The position numbers and the translations under genes are program-made. From an uncultured Pelagibacteraceae bacterium (lineage in GTDB: Bacteria > Pseudomonadota > Alphaproteobacteria > Pelagibacterales > Pelagibacteraceae), in contig CACPLG010000001.1 in the NCBI GenBank assembly GCA_902634775.1, positions 124,001-188,000 on the forward strand: a stretch of DNA of 64,000 bases, in the 5' to 3' direction. Positions 16,875 through 27,375 of this stretch are shown piece by piece; the stretch's first letter is position 1, and every line of letters starts with the position of its first letter. Under the pieces are notes generated by a model. The model was not told where the DNA came from. It saw only the letters and a list, made by a program, of their open reading frames with translations, and made no database searches.

Positions 16875-18873
16875 AGTTAACAATAACGAATTAGAAGTAG
16901 AAGATGGCTTAACGGTTTTGCAGGCATGTGAACAAGCTGGAGCTGAAATACCAAGATTTTGTTATCATGAAAAACTTTCAATAGCAGGAAACTGCAGAAT
17001 GTGCCTAGTTGAGATTGAAAAATCCCCAAAACCGGTTGCATCTTGTGCAATGCCTGTAGCAGATGGAATGAATATTAAAACAAATACTGAATTTGTTGAA
17101 AAAGCAAGAAAAGGCGTTATGGAATTTTTATTAGCAAATCACCCGCTCGACTGTCCAGTTTGTGATCAAGGAGGTGAATGTGATCTGCAAGATCAATCAA
17201 TGTTTTATGGAATTGATAAATCAAGATATAAAGAAAATAAAAGATTTGTACCTGAAAAATATATGGGTCCATTAATCAAAACTCAAATGACAAGATGTAT
17301 TCACTGCACAAGGTGTATAAGATTTGCGACCGAGGTTGCTGGTGTTTCGGAGATTGGAGCAATTGGTAGAGGAGAAGATACTCAAATAACCACATACTTG
17401 GAAAAATCCATGGAGTCAGAGCTATCAGGCAATGTTATCGATTTGTGCCCAGTTGGCGCATTAACATCGAAGCCATACGTTTTTGAGGCTAGACCATGGG
17501 AATTAAAAAAAACAGAGTCGATCGATGTTATGGATGCAGTTGGTTCAAATATACGAATTGATACATATGGTTGGGAAGTAAAACGTATACTTCCAAAGAT
17601 TAACGAAAGCATTAATGAAGAGTGGATATCAGATAAAACTCGATATGCATGTGATGGTTTAAAATATCAAAGACTTGATACTCCTTATATTAGATCTAAT
17701 GATGATTTTAAAAAAATTTCATGGGAAGATGCTTATGAGACCTTAACTAATAAAATCAAAAGCACAAATCCTGATAAAATTGGATGTATAACTGGTGATC
17801 TTACTAATATGGAAACTTTATTTTCTGTTAAAGAGCTTTTTAATAAAATTTTGAACTGTAAAAACTTGGACTCAAGACCTGTAAAAACTTATGTAAACAA
17901 TAGTTCACGAACCAATTATATTTTTAATACCCAAATTTCAAATATAGAAAAATCAGATTTTATTCTTTTGGTTGGGACTAATCCACGTCATGAAGCAACA
18001 ATTTTGAACTCAAGAATACGAAAAAGTTATTTAAAGAATAATATGGAAATTTATTCTTTGAATGATGTTGGGGATTTAACATATCCATATAAAGTAATAT
18101 CAAGCAACACTGATGAGTTAAAAAAAATAGTTTTAAATGAACACGAAGTCTCAAAAAAAATAATTTCTGCAAAAAATCCTATTGTTATTTTTGGACAATC
18201 AGCTCTTAAAATTAACTCCTCAGGGTACTTATTTGAGGGAATGAAAAAATTTTTATCAGAAAATAATAAAATAAACGATGACTGGAATGCTTTAAGCGTC
18301 CTTTCTAATAATGCATCAACTGTTGGTGCATATGATTTGGATATTTTAGACAACGAAACTATAGATAATGTGTTATCAAATCAATTTGAATTAGTTTTCT
18401 TATTTGGTCAGGATAATTTGAATATCAAAAAGAAAAATGAATTTATTGTCTATGTAGGAACTCATGGTGACAGAGGAGCTGAAATGGCAGATCTAATATT
18501 GCCTAGCGCGGCATATACAGAGCAAGATGGATATTACACTAATCTTGAAGGTAACTTACAATTAGCTTTTAAGGCTTCCTATCCACCTGGTGAAGCAAAG
18601 GAAGATTGGGAAATTGTTAATGAAGTGTCAAAGAAACTTAAGGGTAAAAGTCTTTATACAAATAAACAAGAACTTATAGATAATCTTTTAAATTATCTTA
18701 ATCAAAAAACAAAAAAAAACGATGCAACAGTTAAAAATGATTTCATAAAAGAGGAAATTTTCGTCGATAAAATTGATTATTATTTTACTAACGTAATAGC
18801 AAGATCTTCAAAGACCATGGCAGAATGCAGAAATTTAAAACTTATTTCTTTGAAAACTGGAACTGACGGTTAA
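16861..18873 (+). CDS. nuoG: NADH-quinone oxidoreductase subunit G
   Basis: A 670-residue subunit. The N-terminal 2Fe-2S ferredoxin domain uses Cys34, Cys45, Cys48 and Cys62. A His-Cys3 cluster site follows ([17 protein letters not shown], about 97-113), then a CIHCTRC 4Fe-4S site near 140-147 and a molybdopterin-oxidoreductase-like domain without apparent cofactor role. It carries electrons from NuoF towards NuoI. The length is close to the usual alphaproteobacterial 690. It starts 14 bases inside nuoF; nuoH begins immediately after its stop. Confidence 0.96.
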   Translation: MPKIKVNNNELEVEDGLTVLQACEQAGAEIPRFCYHEKLSIAGNCRMCLVEIEKSPKPVASCAMPVADGMNIKTNTEFVEKARKGVMEFLLANHPLDCPVCDQGGECDLQDQSMFYGIDKSRYKENKRFVPEKYMGPLIKTQMTRCIHCTRCIRFATEVAGVSEIGAIGRGEDTQITTYLEKSMESELSGNVIDLCPVGALTSKPYVFEARPWELKKTESIDVMDAVGSNIRIDTYGWEVKRILPKINESINEEWISDKTRYACDGLKYQRLDTPYIRSNDDFKKISWEDAYETLTNKIKSTNPDKIGCITGDLTNMETLFSVKELFNKILNCKNLDSRPVKTYVNNSSRTNYIFNTQISNIEKSDFILLVGTNPRHEATILNSRIRKSYLKNNMEIYSLNDVGDLTYPYKVISSNTDELKKIVLNEHEVSKKIISAKNPIVIFGQSALKINSSGYLFEGMKKFLSENNKINDDWNALSVLSNNASTVGAYDLDILDNETIDNVLSNQFELVFLFGQDNLNIKKKNEFIVYVGTHGDRGAEMADLILPSAAYTEQDGYYTNLEGNLQLAFKASYPPGEAKEDWEIVNEVSKKLKGKSLYTNKQELIDNLLNYLNQKTKKNDATVKNDFIKEEIFVDKIDYYFTNVIARSSKTMAECRNLKLISLKTGTDG

Positions 18874-19872
18874 ATGGAATACATAGTTTTATTATTTTCT
18901 GAAATTTACAAAATACTTTATGTTTTAATTCCTGTTCTTGTATCAGTAGCAATGATTGTGTGGCTTGATAGAAGAATTTGGGCTTTTGTTCAAAAAAGAC
19001 GAGGGCCAAATGTAGTAGGTCCTTTCGGTTTATTTCAAACTTTGGCAGATGCGCTTAAATACATTTTCAAAGAAATTATAATACCTGCAAGTTCGAATAA
19101 AATTATATTTATTTTAGCCCCAATAGTTACGATGACTTTAGCCCTTGTTGCATGGGCAGTAATTCCTTTCAGTGAAGATTATGTTTTGGCTGACATAAAT
19201 GTTGGTATCCTTTATATATTTGCAATTTCATCTTTGGGTGTTTATGGAATAATAATGGGCGGCTGGGCCTCAAATTCAAAGTATCCATTTTTAGGCTCAA
19301 TAAGATCTGCTGCACAAATGGTCTCTTATGAAGTTTCTATCGGAGTAATAATCATAAATGTTTTATTGTGCGTTGGTTCGTTAAACTTAAGTGATATAGT
19401 TTTAGCTCAAGAGAAAATTTGGTTTGTAATTCCTTTATTTCCAATGTTTGTGATTTTCTTTATTTCATCGCTTGCAGAGACAAATAGACCACCATTTGAT
19501 TTACCTGAAGCAGAGGCTGAATTAGTTGCGGGTTATCAAACCGAGTATAGCGGCATGATGTATGCAATGTTTTGGTTGGGCGAATATGCAAATATTTTGC
19601 TAATGTGTGCACTTGGGTCAATTCTTTTTCTGGGAGGCTGGTTAGCGCCAATGGATATCCCATTGTTTGATATAGTACCTCCACCGGTGTGGCTAATATT
19701 AAAAATTTTATTTTTGTTTGTTTTGTTCGCACTTATAAAAGCTATTGTGCCAAGATATAGATACGATCAACTTATGAGGCTCGGATGGAAGGTTTTTCTG
19801 CCTTTCTCTTTAATTTGGGTGGTATTAACTTCTGGTTATTTATTATATTTTGACTTATTACCTGTATATTAA
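18874..19872 (+). CDS. nuoH: NADH-quinone oxidoreductase subunit H
   Basis: A 332-residue membrane subunit with eight helices. Conserved features: [23 protein letters not shown] at the first loop, SAAQMVSYE, and [27 protein letters not shown] in the long acidic loop that lines the quinone entry tunnel. The ATG follows the nuoG stop with no gap. Confidence 0.97.
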   Translation: MEYIVLLFSEIYKILYVLIPVLVSVAMIVWLDRRIWAFVQKRRGPNVVGPFGLFQTLADALKYIFKEIIIPASSNKIIFILAPIVTMTLALVAWAVIPFSEDYVLADINVGILYIFAISSLGVYGIIMGGWASNSKYPFLGSIRSAAQMVSYEVSIGVIIINVLLCVGSLNLSDIVLAQEKIWFVIPLFPMFVIFFISSLAETNRPPFDLPEAEAELVAGYQTEYSGMMYAMFWLGEYANILLMCALGSILFLGGWLAPMDIPLFDIVPPPVWLILKILFLFVLFALIKAIVPRYRYDQLMRLGWKVFLPFSLIWVVLTSGYLLYFDLLPVY

Positions 19873-19875
19873 ACT

Positions 19876-20361
19876 ATGAATATAATTCGAATATTTAAAA
19901 CAGTATTTTTAATTGATTTTTTAACAGGCTTATTGATAGCAATTAAAGAGTCATTTAAACCAAAAAAGACTCTTAATTATCCTTTTGAAAAAGGCAAGAT
20001 TTCACCACGATATAGGGGAGAGCACGCTTTAAGAAGATATCCAAACGGCGAGGAAAGATGTATAGCATGTAAACTTTGTGAAGCTGTTTGTCCAGCTCAA
20101 GCAATAACAATAGAGTCTACAGCTAGAGAAGACGGAAGTAGAAAAACAACTAGATATGATATTGATATGCTAAAATGTATCTATTGTGGTTTGTGTGAAG
20201 AGTCGTGTCCGGTTGATGCTATAGTGCAAGGTCCTAACTTTGAATTTGCGACACATACTAGGGAAGAACTTTACTACAATAAAGAAAAGCTTTTAGAAAA
20301 TGGAGACAGATGGGAGAATGTTTTAGCTGCAAATATAAAAGCTGACAACCCTTATAGATAA
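19876..20361 (+). CDS. nuoI: NADH-quinone oxidoreductase subunit I
   Basis: A 161-residue ferredoxin-like subunit with two 4Fe-4S clusters (N6a and N6b), bound by Cys62, 65, 68, 72 and Cys101, 104, 107, 111 ([11 protein letters not shown] and [11 protein letters not shown]). The N-terminal amphipathic helix attaches it to the membrane arm. The [18 protein letters not shown] segment just before the first cluster is invariant in the family. It lies three bases after nuoH. Confidence 0.97.
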   Translation: MNIIRIFKTVFLIDFLTGLLIAIKESFKPKKTLNYPFEKGKISPRYRGEHALRRYPNGEERCIACKLCEAVCPAQAITIESTAREDGSRKTTRYDIDMLKCIYCGLCEESCPVDAIVQGPNFEFATHTREELYYNKEKLLENGDRWENVLAANIKADNPYR

Positions 20362-20367
20362 TAGTAA

Positions 20368-21000
20368 ATGTTAGCACACGCTATATTTTTTTATTTTTTT
20401 TCATTTATTGCAATAATTTCTGCAATAATGGTAACTGTGTCCAAGAATACTGTTCATTCTGTTTTTTTTTTAATATTGGATTTCATATCAATATCGTGCC
20501 TTTTTATTATGATAGGTGCAGAATTTTTAGGAATGATAATGTTGATTGTTTATGTTGGGGCTGTTGCAGTTTTATTTCTATTTGTCGTAATGATGCTGAA
20601 CGTTGCTCAGCAAAAAAATCAATGGTTCAAATCAAGTGAAACAAGCACTCATATACCTGTAGGACTAATTGTAAGTTTGATTATTTTTTTTGAATTGATA
20701 ATCGTAATTGGAGGATGGAAATACAAACCTGACATTATCGAAAACTTTTCTGATAGCCTGATTTCTAATTCTACAAATACTCATACCATTGGGAGTGTAT
20801 TATATACAGAATATATTCATCTATTTCAAATTTCAGGGATGATATTACTCGTAGCCATGATTGGAGCAATCGTTCTCACATTTAGGAAAAGAGAAGGGGT
20901 CAAAAGACAAAATTATTTTAGCCAAATATCTAGAGAAAAAAATCAAAGTGTTGAGCTAGTAGAAGTTAAATCAAATGAGGGAGTTAAAATAGATGTTTGA
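20368..21000 (+). CDS. nuoJ: NADH-quinone oxidoreductase subunit J
   Basis: A 210-residue membrane subunit with five helices. The third helix carries the [26 protein letters not shown] sequence whose pi-bulge couples quinone chemistry to proton pumping. A short cytoplasmic tail follows the last helix. It overlaps nuoK by eight bases. Confidence 0.95.
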   Translation: MLAHAIFFYFFSFIAIISAIMVTVSKNTVHSVFFLILDFISISCLFIMIGAEFLGMIMLIVYVGAVAVLFLFVVMMLNVAQQKNQWFKSSETSTHIPVGLIVSLIIFFELIIVIGGWKYKPDIIENFSDSLISNSTNTHTIGSVLYTEYIHLFQISGMILLVAMIGAIVLTFRKREGVKRQNYFSQISREKNQSVELVEVKSNEGVKIDV

Positions 21001-21304
21001 AGTTTCCCTTGGGCATTATCTAACATTAGGCGCAATCATTTTTACTATTGGTGTAATCGGAATATTCTTAAATAGAAAAAATGTAATTGTTATTTTAATG
21101 AGTATAGAATTAATATTGTTAGCAGTTAATATCAATCTAGTATCTTTCTCAATATTTCTTCAAGACTTATCTGGCCAGATATTTACCTTATTTATTTTGA
21201 CTGTTGCAGCAGCAGAGGCAGCTATCGGTTTAGCAATAATCGTAGTCTATTATCGTAATGCAGGAACAATAAGAGTCGAAGAGATTGAAAATCTAAAAGG
21301 TTAA
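20993..21304 (+). CDS. nuoK: NADH-quinone oxidoreductase subunit K
   Basis: A 103-residue membrane subunit with three helices and two buried glutamates (in [13 protein letters not shown] and [11 protein letters not shown]) that belong to the proton-transfer path. The size is exactly that of the family. The start lies eight bases inside nuoJ. Confidence 0.96.
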   Translation: MFEVSLGHYLTLGAIIFTIGVIGIFLNRKNVIVILMSIELILLAVNINLVSFSIFLQDLSGQIFTLFILTVAAAEAAIGLAIIVVYYRNAGTIRVEEIENLKG

Positions 21305-21305
21305 T

Positions 21306-23219
21306 ATGGAATACTTCATAGTTTTTTTACCATTGCTTGGTGCATTTATTGCGGGTTTTTTTGGTAATAAATTTGACCAAAGATATTCTCAATTTATGAC
21401 AAGTCTTTTTGTTAGCATTTCTTCTATCCTTTCAATTATAGTATTTTTAAAAGTATTAAATTATGGATACTCAAATAATTTATTAATTTCTAGCTGGATT
21501 AACTCTGGTACTTTAAATGTAAATTGGTCTATAAAAGTAGATGCATTATCATCTCTCATGATGGTTGTGGTAACGCTCGTTTCAGCGTTGGTTCATATCT
21601 ATTCAATTGGTTATATGTCTCACGATCCTCATAAACCGAGGTTCATGTCTTATTTATCTTTATTTACATTTGCAATGTTAGTGTTGGTTACTTCAGACAA
21701 TTTTTTACAATTATTCTTTGGATGGGAAGGAGTAGGTCTTTGTTCGTATTTCTTAATTGGTTTTTGGTTTAAAAAAAAAGCTGCAAATGCGGCCGCCATT
21801 AAAGCTTTTGTAGTTAATAGAGTTGGAGATTTTGGTTTTGCTCTTGGTATTTTTTTAATTTTTTATTATTTTGGAACAGTTAACTACGATGAGGTATTCA
21901 ATCAAATTCAAACCTTGAATGCAAAAAATATAAATTTTCTTGGTTTTGAATTAAAATCAATAGATTTAATTTGTATATTGCTATTTATAGGTGCAATGGG
22001 AAAATCAGCCCAGATTTTTTTACACACTTGGTTACCCGATGCAATGGAAGGACCAACACCTGTATCAGCATTAATCCATGCTGCAACAATGGTTACCGCA
22101 GGTGTTTTTTTAGTTGTAAGATGTTCTCCTATTTATGAATATTCAGAATTAGCACTCAATATAATTACTATTATTGGAATGAGTACAGCTTTTTTTGCTG
22201 CTACAATTGCATTAGTCCAAACCGATATAAAAAAAATAATTGCTTATTCAACATGTAGCCAGCTTGGATATATGTTTTTTGCAACTGGTGTAGGCGCATA
22301 CAACGTTGCAATGTTTCATCTATTTACTCATGCTTTTTTTAAGGCTTTGCTTTTTTTAGGAGCTGGTTCTGTAATACACTCTTTCAAAGATGAACAGGAT
22401 ATCGAAAAAATGGGTGGGGTATATAAAAAGATCCCTTACACTTATGCTTTAATGCTGGTAGGCACATTAGCTTTGACTGGCTTCCCTTTTTTATCTGGTT
22501 TTTATTCTAAAGATGCAATTATTGAATTTGCGTATTTAAGAGGAAACGTAACTGGTATTTATGCAGCTGGTATTGGAATTGTTACTGCTATGTTAACAGC
22601 AATTTACTCATGGAGATTATTTTTTAAAACTTTTCATGGAAATTATAATAATCAAGAAGTCAAATTCGAAAAAATTCATGAATCACCGGCGGTGATGATT
22701 TTGCCACTTATAGTTCTCGGTTTAGGGTCAATTTTTGCCGGTTTCTTTTTCAAAGATCTATTAATAGGCAATCAAAGTAGTGTTAATTTTTGGGGAGAGT
22801 CAATTAAATTTTTAGAGCCATTGAGTGAAGATCATCCTCCACTGTGGTTTATTTTATTGACCCCGACTATAGTTACCTTAAGCATACCGATTTCTTACTA
22901 CTTATTTTTGAAGGACAAAAGTATATTAGAAAATTTTACAAAAACTAATTATCCATTAATAAATTTTTTAAAAAAGAAATGGTATTTTGATGAGCTTTAT
23001 TCTTATATTTTTGTAGAACCTTGTAAAAAATTAGGTCTATTTTTTTGGAAAAAGATTGATGGTTTAACAATAGATAGATTTGGACCAGATGGTATTTCAA
23101 ATCTTATTAAAGGCTTATCGATAAAAGCAGTAAAATTTCAGAGTGGTTTTATTTATCAATATGCATTTATAATGCTGATTGGCTTTTCTTTAATACTGAC
23201 TTACTTGATTATTAAATGA
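21306..23219 (+). CDS. nuoL: NADH-quinone oxidoreductase subunit L
   Basis: A 637-residue antiporter-like subunit at the tip of the membrane arm. Diagnostic stretches are FFGWEGVGLCSYFLIGFW, LPDAMEGPTPVSALIHAATMVTAGVFL and TDIKKIIAYSTCSQLGYMF. The C-terminal extension includes the long horizontal helix that braces NuoM and NuoN. It pumps protons together with them. One base separates it from nuoK. Confidence 0.97.
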   Translation: MEYFIVFLPLLGAFIAGFFGNKFDQRYSQFMTSLFVSISSILSIIVFLKVLNYGYSNNLLISSWINSGTLNVNWSIKVDALSSLMMVVVTLVSALVHIYSIGYMSHDPHKPRFMSYLSLFTFAMLVLVTSDNFLQLFFGWEGVGLCSYFLIGFWFKKKAANAAAIKAFVVNRVGDFGFALGIFLIFYYFGTVNYDEVFNQIQTLNAKNINFLGFELKSIDLICILLFIGAMGKSAQIFLHTWLPDAMEGPTPVSALIHAATMVTAGVFLVVRCSPIYEYSELALNIITIIGMSTAFFAATIALVQTDIKKIIAYSTCSQLGYMFFATGVGAYNVAMFHLFTHAFFKALLFLGAGSVIHSFKDEQDIEKMGGVYKKIPYTYALMLVGTLALTGFPFLSGFYSKDAIIEFAYLRGNVTGIYAAGIGIVTAMLTAIYSWRLFFKTFHGNYNNQEVKFEKIHESPAVMILPLIVLGLGSIFAGFFFKDLLIGNQSSVNFWGESIKFLEPLSEDHPPLWFILLTPTIVTLSIPISYYLFLKDKSILENFTKTNYPLINFLKKKWYFDELYSYIFVEPCKKLGLFFWKKIDGLTIDRFGPDGISNLIKGLSIKAVKFQSGFIYQYAFIMLIGFSLILTYLIIK

Positions 23220-24709
23220 TGAATTTCCCAATTATTTCTTCACTAATCCTTTTGCCTTCAATTGGTGCACTATTTCTTTTTTTCATTAATTCAAAAAATA
23301 TTACCGGCATCAAGTATGTTTCTTTATTTGTATCAATCATTAATTTTTTAATATCTATTTACTTATGGTTAATTTTTGATCAATCTAGTTATGAATTTCA
23401 GTTTACAGAAAGTAGAGTCTGGATAAAAGATTTTATCAGTTACAAAGTCGGAGTAGATGGAATCTCAATATTATTTATAATTTTAACTACTTTCATAACC
23501 CCACTTTGTATTTTGTCAGTTAACTCATCTATAAAGAATAGACTTAAAGAGTTTTTAATAGCAATCTTATTAATGGAAACCCTAATGATTGGAGTTTTTT
23601 GCTCTTTAGATTTGGTAATTTTCTACTTATTTTTTGAGGGAGGTTTAATACCGATGTTTTTAATCATTGGTATTTGGGGTGGAGAAAGACGCGTGTATTC
23701 TGCATTCAAGTTTTTTTTATTTACTCTTCTTGGCTCAGTTTTAATGTTAATAGCGGTAATATCTATTTATTGGATAGCAGGCACGACCGATGTAGAAGAA
23801 CTTTATAAGTTAGGCATTGATCCAAAATACCAAAACTTACTTTGGTTAGCATTCTTTTCATCTTTTGCAGTAAAAACACCAATGTGGCCAGTACATACAT
23901 GGCTGCCCGACGCCCATGTTGAAGCACCAACTGCAGGTTCAGTTTTATTAGCAGCTATCTTACTTAAAATGGCAGGATATGGATTTATAAGATTTTCAAT
24001 TGGACTATTTCCTGTTGCGTCAGAATATTTCGTTCCGTTTATTTTTGTTATAAGTTTAATTGCAATTGTTTATACTTCGTTAGTTGCTTTGATGCAGGAC
24101 GACATGAAAAAATTAATTGCGTACTCATCTGTAGCTCACATGGGTTTTGTAACATTAGGTTTATTTACTTTCACTCAACAAGGTGTTGAAGGAGGAATAT
24201 TTCAAATGATTAGTCATGGTATTGTATCTGCTGCACTCTTTTTCTCAGTAGGTGTTGTTTATGACAGAACCCATTCAAGACGTATCAATGATTATGGGGG
24301 TTTGGTAAATGTAATGCCAAAATATTCTATTTTATTAATGGTATTTACTCTAGGGTCTTTGGGTCTACCAGGAACAACTGGTTTTATTGGTGAATTTTTG
24401 ATTTTAATGGGAACATTTAAAAAAAGTTTCTTAGTGGCAGCAATAGCAAGTTTGGGTGTAATTTTAGGCGCAGCATATATGTTGTGGCTTTACAAGAGAG
24501 TTGTATTTGGAGAGCTAACAAATCAAAAATTATTCAAAATAATTGATTTAAACAAAGTTGAGTTGTCTATTCTTACTTTATTAGCATTAAGTATAATATT
24601 TTTTGGCTTCTATCCTGATCCATTTTCAAATACATATTCTGTATCAGTCGAGAACTTTATAAATGAATATAATGATAAAATAAATAATTATAATTTACAA
24701 AATCAATGA
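23216..24709 (+). CDS. nuoM: NADH-quinone oxidoreductase subunit M
   Basis: A 497-residue antiporter-like subunit with about 14 helices. Conserved elements include GVDGISILFI, FFEGGLIPMFLIIGIWGGERR, KTPMWPVHTWLPDAHVEAPT and DDMKKLIAYSSVAHMGFV. Two adjacent ATGs (23216 and 23219) can start it; both overlap the nuoL stop. Confidence 0.97.
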   Translation: MMNFPIISSLILLPSIGALFLFFINSKNITGIKYVSLFVSIINFLISIYLWLIFDQSSYEFQFTESRVWIKDFISYKVGVDGISILFIILTTFITPLCILSVNSSIKNRLKEFLIAILLMETLMIGVFCSLDLVIFYLFFEGGLIPMFLIIGIWGGERRVYSAFKFFLFTLLGSVLMLIAVISIYWIAGTTDVEELYKLGIDPKYQNLLWLAFFSSFAVKTPMWPVHTWLPDAHVEAPTAGSVLLAAILLKMAGYGFIRFSIGLFPVASEYFVPFIFVISLIAIVYTSLVALMQDDMKKLIAYSSVAHMGFVTLGLFTFTQQGVEGGIFQMISHGIVSAALFFSVGVVYDRTHSRRINDYGGLVNVMPKYSILLMVFTLGSLGLPGTTGFIGEFLILMGTFKKSFLVAAIASLGVILGAAYMLWLYKRVVFGELTNQKLFKIIDLNKVELSILTLLALSIIFFGFYPDPFSNTYSVSVENFINEYNDKINNYNLQNQ

Positions 24710-26121
24710 TTAATCTCTTTTATATATCCACAGAAATATTCTTATCATTATCTATTCTAATTCTATTACTAATTGGCGTATTTAAAAATAAAAGTGAATT
24801 ATTTATTTATAATTTCTCTTGTATAATTTTACTGGTCGGGCTTGCGATAAATATTAATTTAAACCCTGAATTCCCGATAGATTTATTTAATAACAGTTAT
24901 AAAATTGACTATTTCACAACTTTAATTAAGTCAGTAATATTGATTTCAGCATTTCTTGTGATGCTATGTTCATTAAATTATGTCAAACAAAATGATATTT
25001 TAAAAATTGAGTATCCAATTTTAATTTTATCTTCAATTCTTGGTATGCTGGTAATGGTAAGTTCTAACGATCTAATAGTTTTTTATGTTGGTCTAGAATT
25101 ACAATCTTTAGCTTTATATGTTCTTGCTGCCTTTAAAAGAGATAATATACTTTCATCTGAGTCAGGCTTAAAATATTTTATATTAAGCGCATTATCATCA
25201 GGATTATTGCTATATGGATGTTCTTTAATATATGGTTTTTCTAGCTCAACAAACTTTGATTTAATTTATCAAAATAGTGAGTCAATCGAATATGGTATTA
25301 TTTTTGGAATAGTATTTATTTTAGTTGGATTAGCATTTAAGATAACTGCAGTACCTTTTCATATGTGGGCCCCAGATGTTTATGATGGATCACCTACGTC
25401 TGTTACTGTGATATTTGCAATTCTTCCAAAGATTGCTGCATTAACAGTATTCATTAATTTTTTATATGGTCCTTTCCTTGAAATGTTTGACCAATGGCAA
25501 GCAGTTATAATTTTTTTATCAATTGGTTCAATGGTATTTGGGGCCGTAGCTGCGATTGGACAAAAAAAATTAAAAAGACTTATTGCTTATAGTTCAATAA
25601 GCCATATGGGGTTTGCGCTCGCTGGTTTAAGTGTTGGGACAAACGAAGGTATTCAAAATTCAATAATATACTTAATTATATATCTAATTATGAATATAGC
25701 ATTTTTCTGTTGTTTATTTATGCTCAAAAGAGAAAATCAATATTTTGATAAAGTTGAAGATCTCTCAGGTTTATCTCAAAATCATCCCTTATTATCGCTC
25801 TGTTTGATGATTATTCTATTCTCGTTAGCAGGAATACCTCCATTGGCTGGTTTTTTTGCAAAGTTTTATATTTTTACGGCCGTAATTGAACAGTCAATGT
25901 ATTTTTTAGCGATTATAGGTTTGCTCTCAACAGTAATTGCAGCTTTTTATTATATAAGATTAATAAAGGTAATGTATTTTGATGAGCAGAAAGAAAAATA
26001 TGACTTAAATCATAGCATTGGTCTTAAAATGATACTTGTGATCTCATCAACAATTATTCTTATTTATTTCACAAACCCTAATATAATTAATAACTTTGTC
26101 TTAGATATAACTTTAATTTAA
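24706..26121 (+). CDS. nuoN: NADH-quinone oxidoreductase subunit N
   Basis: A 471-residue antiporter-like subunit, the last of the complex I operon. It shows SSNDLIVFYVGLELQSLALYVL, GLAFKITAVPFHMWAPDVYDG and KKLKRLIAYSSISHMGFAL. It starts in ATGA overlap with nuoM. Its stop overlaps the birA start by one base, so the nuo transcript clearly continues into the downstream genes. Confidence 0.97.
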   Translation: MINLFYISTEIFLSLSILILLLIGVFKNKSELFIYNFSCIILLVGLAININLNPEFPIDLFNNSYKIDYFTTLIKSVILISAFLVMLCSLNYVKQNDILKIEYPILILSSILGMLVMVSSNDLIVFYVGLELQSLALYVLAAFKRDNILSSESGLKYFILSALSSGLLLYGCSLIYGFSSSTNFDLIYQNSESIEYGIIFGIVFILVGLAFKITAVPFHMWAPDVYDGSPTSVTVIFAILPKIAALTVFINFLYGPFLEMFDQWQAVIIFLSIGSMVFGAVAAIGQKKLKRLIAYSSISHMGFALAGLSVGTNEGIQNSIIYLIIYLIMNIAFFCCLFMLKRENQYFDKVEDLSGLSQNHPLLSLCLMIILFSLAGIPPLAGFFAKFYIFTAVIEQSMYFLAIIGLLSTVIAAFYYIRLIKVMYFDEQKEKYDLNHSIGLKMILVISSTIILIYFTNPNIINNFVLDITLI

Positions 26122-26627
26122 TGAAGTTAAAAATTTTTAAATACAAAAAAGTAAAAAGCACTAATGATATTGCTATTAGGAAAATTAGGTCAGGAATTAA
26201 AAATGGAATAGTTACTAGCGATGTACAAAGCTCCGGCAGAGGTAGGCATGGAAATAAATGGGTTTCCTATAAGGGCAATCTTTTTGTAACTATTTTTTTT
26301 TCAATTTCAAATAATCTAAATCTAAATAAGTTTAATTATAAAAATTGCCTAATAATAAAAAAAGTTTTATCAAAATATATAAAACACGATCTAACAATTA
26401 AAAGACCAAACGATATTTTGTTTAAACAGTATAAAATTTGTGGAATTTTACAGGAAACAATTTTTAACAAGAATCTTAAATACTTGTTAATTGGTGTAGG
26501 CCTAAACTTATTAAAGAGTCCAAAATTCAAGAATTACAAAACTACTAGCGTGTATGAAATTACTAAAAAAAAAGTAAATAAAATTAGAATCTTAAATGAA
26601 ATTAAATTAAACTATGAATCGATCTAA
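26121..26627 (+). CDS. birA: Biotin-protein ligase, minimal form
   Basis: At 168 residues this is a reduced biotin-[acetyl-CoA carboxylase] ligase. The catalytic core is recognisable: STND (13-16), the biotin-binding loop SSGRGRHGNKW (37-47), KRPND (94-98) and the GIL..GVGLN region (108-129). There is no N-terminal DNA-binding domain, so it is not a repressor. The usual C-terminal SH3-like domain is also missing; the protein ends soon after the core. It attaches biotin to carboxylase carrier proteins. It overlaps nuoN by one base and coaX by 14. The nuoN-birA-coaX-rnj order is widespread in alphaproteobacteria, which supports the call. Confidence 0.88.
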   Translation: MKLKIFKYKKVKSTNDIAIRKIRSGIKNGIVTSDVQSSGRGRHGNKWVSYKGNLFVTIFFSISNNLNLNKFNYKNCLIIKKVLSKYIKHDLTIKRPNDILFKQYKICGILQETIFNKNLKYLLIGVGLNLLKSPKFKNYKTTSVYEITKKKVNKIRILNEIKLNYESI

Positions 26628-27375
26628 GAAAAAATACATTTTGGTTGGTGATATTGGTAATACAGAGTCTAAAATATTTTTTAGAAATAACAAAATCGAA
26701 AAAAAAATTATTATAAAAAGCAGCGAAATGATTTATAGCAAGATTAAATCAAAAGTTTTATTTTTAAAAAAATTTAATATTGAGGATAAAGCTGTTTTTT
26801 GTAGTGTAGTTCCGTCTAATTTTAGAATTATTAAGAAGGTATTTGAACGAGAGTTAAAAATTAAAGTAGTTGAATTAAAGAATATTTATAAAAACAAAAT
26901 AATTAAATTGAAAGTTAATAAAAAACAAATTGGATCAGATAGATTGGCAAATGCAATTAGTGTTTTTAATAAAAAAAATAATTTTATAGTTGTAGATTTT
27001 GGAACAGCTACTACCTTCGATGTCATCATAAAAGATGTTTACTGGGGTGGGATAATTGCTCCAGGAGTTAATCTTTCTTTAAAAAATTTGATATCAAAAG
27101 CAGAATTGATTCCAAAAATTAATTTAAGCCAAACTAAAATAGTTATTGGAAAAAACACAAAGCAGGCAGTAGTATCAGGTTTTTATTGGGGATATAGCGG
27201 TCTTATTGAAAAAATTATTTCTAAGATTTCAAAAATTACCAAAAAAAATTTTAAGATTATTTTAACAGGAGGTCTTGCGCATTTATTTAAAACAAATATA
27301 AGATTAAGTGTTTTAGTCGACAAAAATCTTACAATTAAAGGATTAATAAAAGCTCATAAAATATTAAACAAATGA
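26614..27375 (+). CDS. coaX: Type III pantothenate kinase
   Basis: A 253-residue ASKHA-fold kinase. DIGNT (13-17) is the phosphate-binding loop, GSDR at 107-110 and the catalytic Asp128 in VVDFGTATTFDV fit CoaX. A GGIIAPG loop and a late LTGGLA motif complete the pattern. It phosphorylates pantothenate in the first step of coenzyme A synthesis and, unlike type I and II kinases, needs a monovalent cation and is not feedback-inhibited. It overlaps birA by 14 bases and rnj by four. Confidence 0.93.
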   Translation: MNRSKKKYILVGDIGNTESKIFFRNNKIEKKIIIKSSEMIYSKIKSKVLFLKKFNIEDKAVFCSVVPSNFRIIKKVFERELKIKVVELKNIYKNKIIKLKVNKKQIGSDRLANAISVFNKKNNFIVVDFGTATTFDVIIKDVYWGGIIAPGVNLSLKNLISKAELIPKINLSQTKIVIGKNTKQAVVSGFYWGYSGLIEKIISKISKITKKNFKIILTGGLAHLFKTNIRLSVLVDKNLTIKGLIKAHKILNK

